Program-made: the position numbers and the translations under genes | NCBI RefSeq assembly: GCF_001625305.1 | Contig: NW_017803713.1 | Coordinates: forward strand, 2,632,099 to 2,696,098 | Length of the DNA: 64,000 bases | Source of the DNA: Branchiostoma belcheri | Lineage: Eukaryota > Chordata > Leptocardii > Amphioxiformes > Branchiostomatidae | Reading direction: 5' to 3' | Notes under the pieces: generated by a model | Told to the model about the DNA's origin: nothing | The model's input: only the letters and a program-made list of their open reading frames with translations | Database searches by the model: none | Shown: positions 62,701-64,000 of the stretch, piece after piece | Position numbering within the stretch: the stretch's first letter is position 1 | How the letters are laid out: each line of letters opens with the position of its first letter

Positions 62701-64000
62701 GTGCTGTCCTGTGTTCAGCACTGCATCGATCAGTGGCTCATGACTACTGATCTCAGCTTCCAGTGCCTGGGAGGGGAGACATGGATTGTTAATCCAGCAA
62801 ATCACCTCTGTGGTCTGGCATTTTCTCAGTCTAATAAACATTTTGTCAATGCCTTACTGCTGTGAAATGAAACAATACAGAAGGGGTATCCTTAAAGGTA
62901 TTCATGAATACCCATCTGATATCCAGCCCATGCCAGCATAACTACCTGATGTTTTTTCTGCAGACTCTGCACAGAGGTGAGGTTCTGCCCGAGGTCTGTG
63001 GAGGTGGCCAGCGGCTCCTTCTCCCTGACCCAGGCCAGCTCGTCCTCCACGTCCCGGTAAAACTGCTGCAGTACCAGCGTGTCCTCCAGGTTATCCCGCC
63101 GTTGCTGCATTGGCTCTGATAGGCCGTTGAATCTGGTTTCCATAGCAACAAGAAAAAGTACTTGAATACAAAATGGCTGTTTTGTTCATGTAAGTGCTGC
63201 TTTTACAATCATTATGATAATGTCAAAAAAGTAACAAGCATGACATCAAATAAATTTTATCATAGTTACTTTCTAACTTTTCTGCATGGCCTTTAAAAAA
63301 CAAAAAGGAAAACAATTAAGACAGCTGCGAAATTAAAGATTTAATATTGTATTCACTGTTTTTTGAAACAAAATGCCTCTTCTGGAATGAAAAAAAAGAG
63401 GGCTTGAAATCCCTAGAACAACCATTTTGGCCCTTTCCTTGGTGCTGAAAAATCAGAGGTGCCTCCTCTTGACATTTGCTCGACTAACATGTCTGTAACA
63501 GCCGAGTCTCTCTCCTGTATGCTGTAACACTGACCTGTCTGTGATACCTGTGGCCCTCTCCTGTATGTTATCTGCCAGGAAGTGTTGTTTGTCCCTGTAG
63601 GCTGATGCTGAGGCCAGGATCTCCTCCACCTTGGTCTGCTGGGTCCCAATCTCAGCCTCAAGTTGCTGTCAACAAAGGTAGTAGCATGGTTAAATTAATC
63701 ACTGAAGTCAGGTAATTTAGGGTTAATGACCCGACTATTCCTAGCTGTCTCAAGGTCTGGTCATTTCCTTCAATCACAGAACAAATCCTCACTATAAAAC
63801 CTCACTAAATGGATTAAATCCTGTTCATAAACCAAAGAAGCAAACAAGAAACAAACATTACACCAGGTGATACACATAACTTCCTTCCAGATGATGGCGA
63901 TAATGCTGTAACTGACCTGATGTTTCTTGATGAGGTTATTGACAGAGATGAGGTCCTTGCCCAGGTCCTGTGACCCCAGCTGCACCTCCACCTCCCCCAG
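53726..64000 (-). CDS. Beta-spectrin family protein, C-terminal half with PH domain (5' partial)
   Basis: A membrane-skeleton crosslinker. Exons from the right edge: 64000-63917, 63665-63535, 63132-62946, 62766-62566, 62379-62284, 62173-62039, 61882-61700, 61546-61355, 61213-61058, 60736-60519, 60335-60146, 59744-59646, 59533-59456, 59234-59130, 58947-58775, 58627-58237, 58113-57739, 57559-57473, 57198-57107, 56942-56857, 56736-55210, 54762 to the gap. All phases agree. Spectrin repeats show ELAWVREKEPLATSTDLGQN, SWMNDRRPLLTSTEYGKDEY and SWIHEKEMQLSSEDYGHDL. A Glu/Arg coil (EERRLEQERRRAREEQ) and a Pro/Val repeat lead to a PH domain (AWKSYYTVLSGPLLCFYKD, KKKHVFRLR, EYLFSAKSHLDMRQW). About 850 Ser/Pro-rich residues follow, which is atypical. 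The last exon has a one-base frame break near 54470-54525. The repeats suggest a heavy-type beta chain, but the subtype is uncertain. Confidence 0.9.
58373..58489 (-). repeat. 39-bp coding tandem repeat in spectrin
   Basis: Three complete 39-bp units and partial flanking ones encode the 13-residue repeat PAPVVAPRTPVQV on the minus strand, between the charged coil and the PH domain. Confidence 0.88.
60801..60903. repeat. Perfect 44-bp inverted repeat in a spectrin intron
   Basis: Arms 60801-60844 (starting ACAAAAGACGAACAAACAAT) and 60860-60903 are exact reverse complements around a 15-base loop. No clear target duplication is seen. It lies between the exons at 60736-60519 and 61213-61058. Confidence 0.9.

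Overview
The window reads as animal nuclear DNA with intron-rich, vertebrate-like genes on both strands, short to medium introns, many small DNA-transposon remnants and two assembly gaps (N runs at 23014-23401 and 53706-53725). The gene set (a RIG-I-like receptor with a CARD, a two-CRD galectin, MTARC, ADAT3, CDC25, SLBP, a large beta-spectrin) points to an invertebrate deuterostome. A lancelet (Branchiostoma) is my best guess; that species call is inference. Exon models were built by eye from frame, family similarity and GT/AG sites. For every complete model the exon lengths sum to a multiple of three, which is a useful internal check.

Left part (1-12.9 kb): the C-terminal exon of an unrecognised membrane protein, then SLBP (minus) and CDC25 (plus) head-to-head. 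They share a roughly 0.7 kb promoter with E2F-like, CCAAT, octamer and YY1-like sites, so the histone mRNA binding protein and the mitotic phosphatase may be co-regulated.

Middle part (14.4-33.2 kb): a type I membrane protein with signal peptide, CUB, two EGF-like segments, a Thr-rich mucin stalk and a TM helix (plus). Next come an intronless orphan gene (minus), two tandem orphan paralogs sharing an intron position (plus), and an RLR helicase on the minus strand. The RLR has one CARD, a candidate RHIM-like amyloid motif, a DECH helicase and an MDA5/LGP2-type zinc-binding C-terminal domain.

Right part (35.6-64 kb): a tandem-repeat galectin (minus) with a possible alternative Pro-rich terminal exon; ADAT3 (minus) and MTARC (plus) head-to-head; and the 3' half of a beta-spectrin (minus, running off the right edge). 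The spectrin has repeats, a charged coil, a Pro/Val repeat and a PH domain, followed by an unusually long (about 850 residue) low-complexity C-terminal extension containing a frame break and a gap.

Mobile DNA: two Tourist/PIF-Harbinger-like MITEs (TTA/TAA duplications), one hAT-like MITE (8-bp duplication), two copies of a hairpin element flanked by 14-bp direct repeats, and a perfect 44-bp foldback. The most interesting signals are the CARD plus RHIM-like RLR, the hairpin element family, the orphan paralog pair and the spectrin tail.
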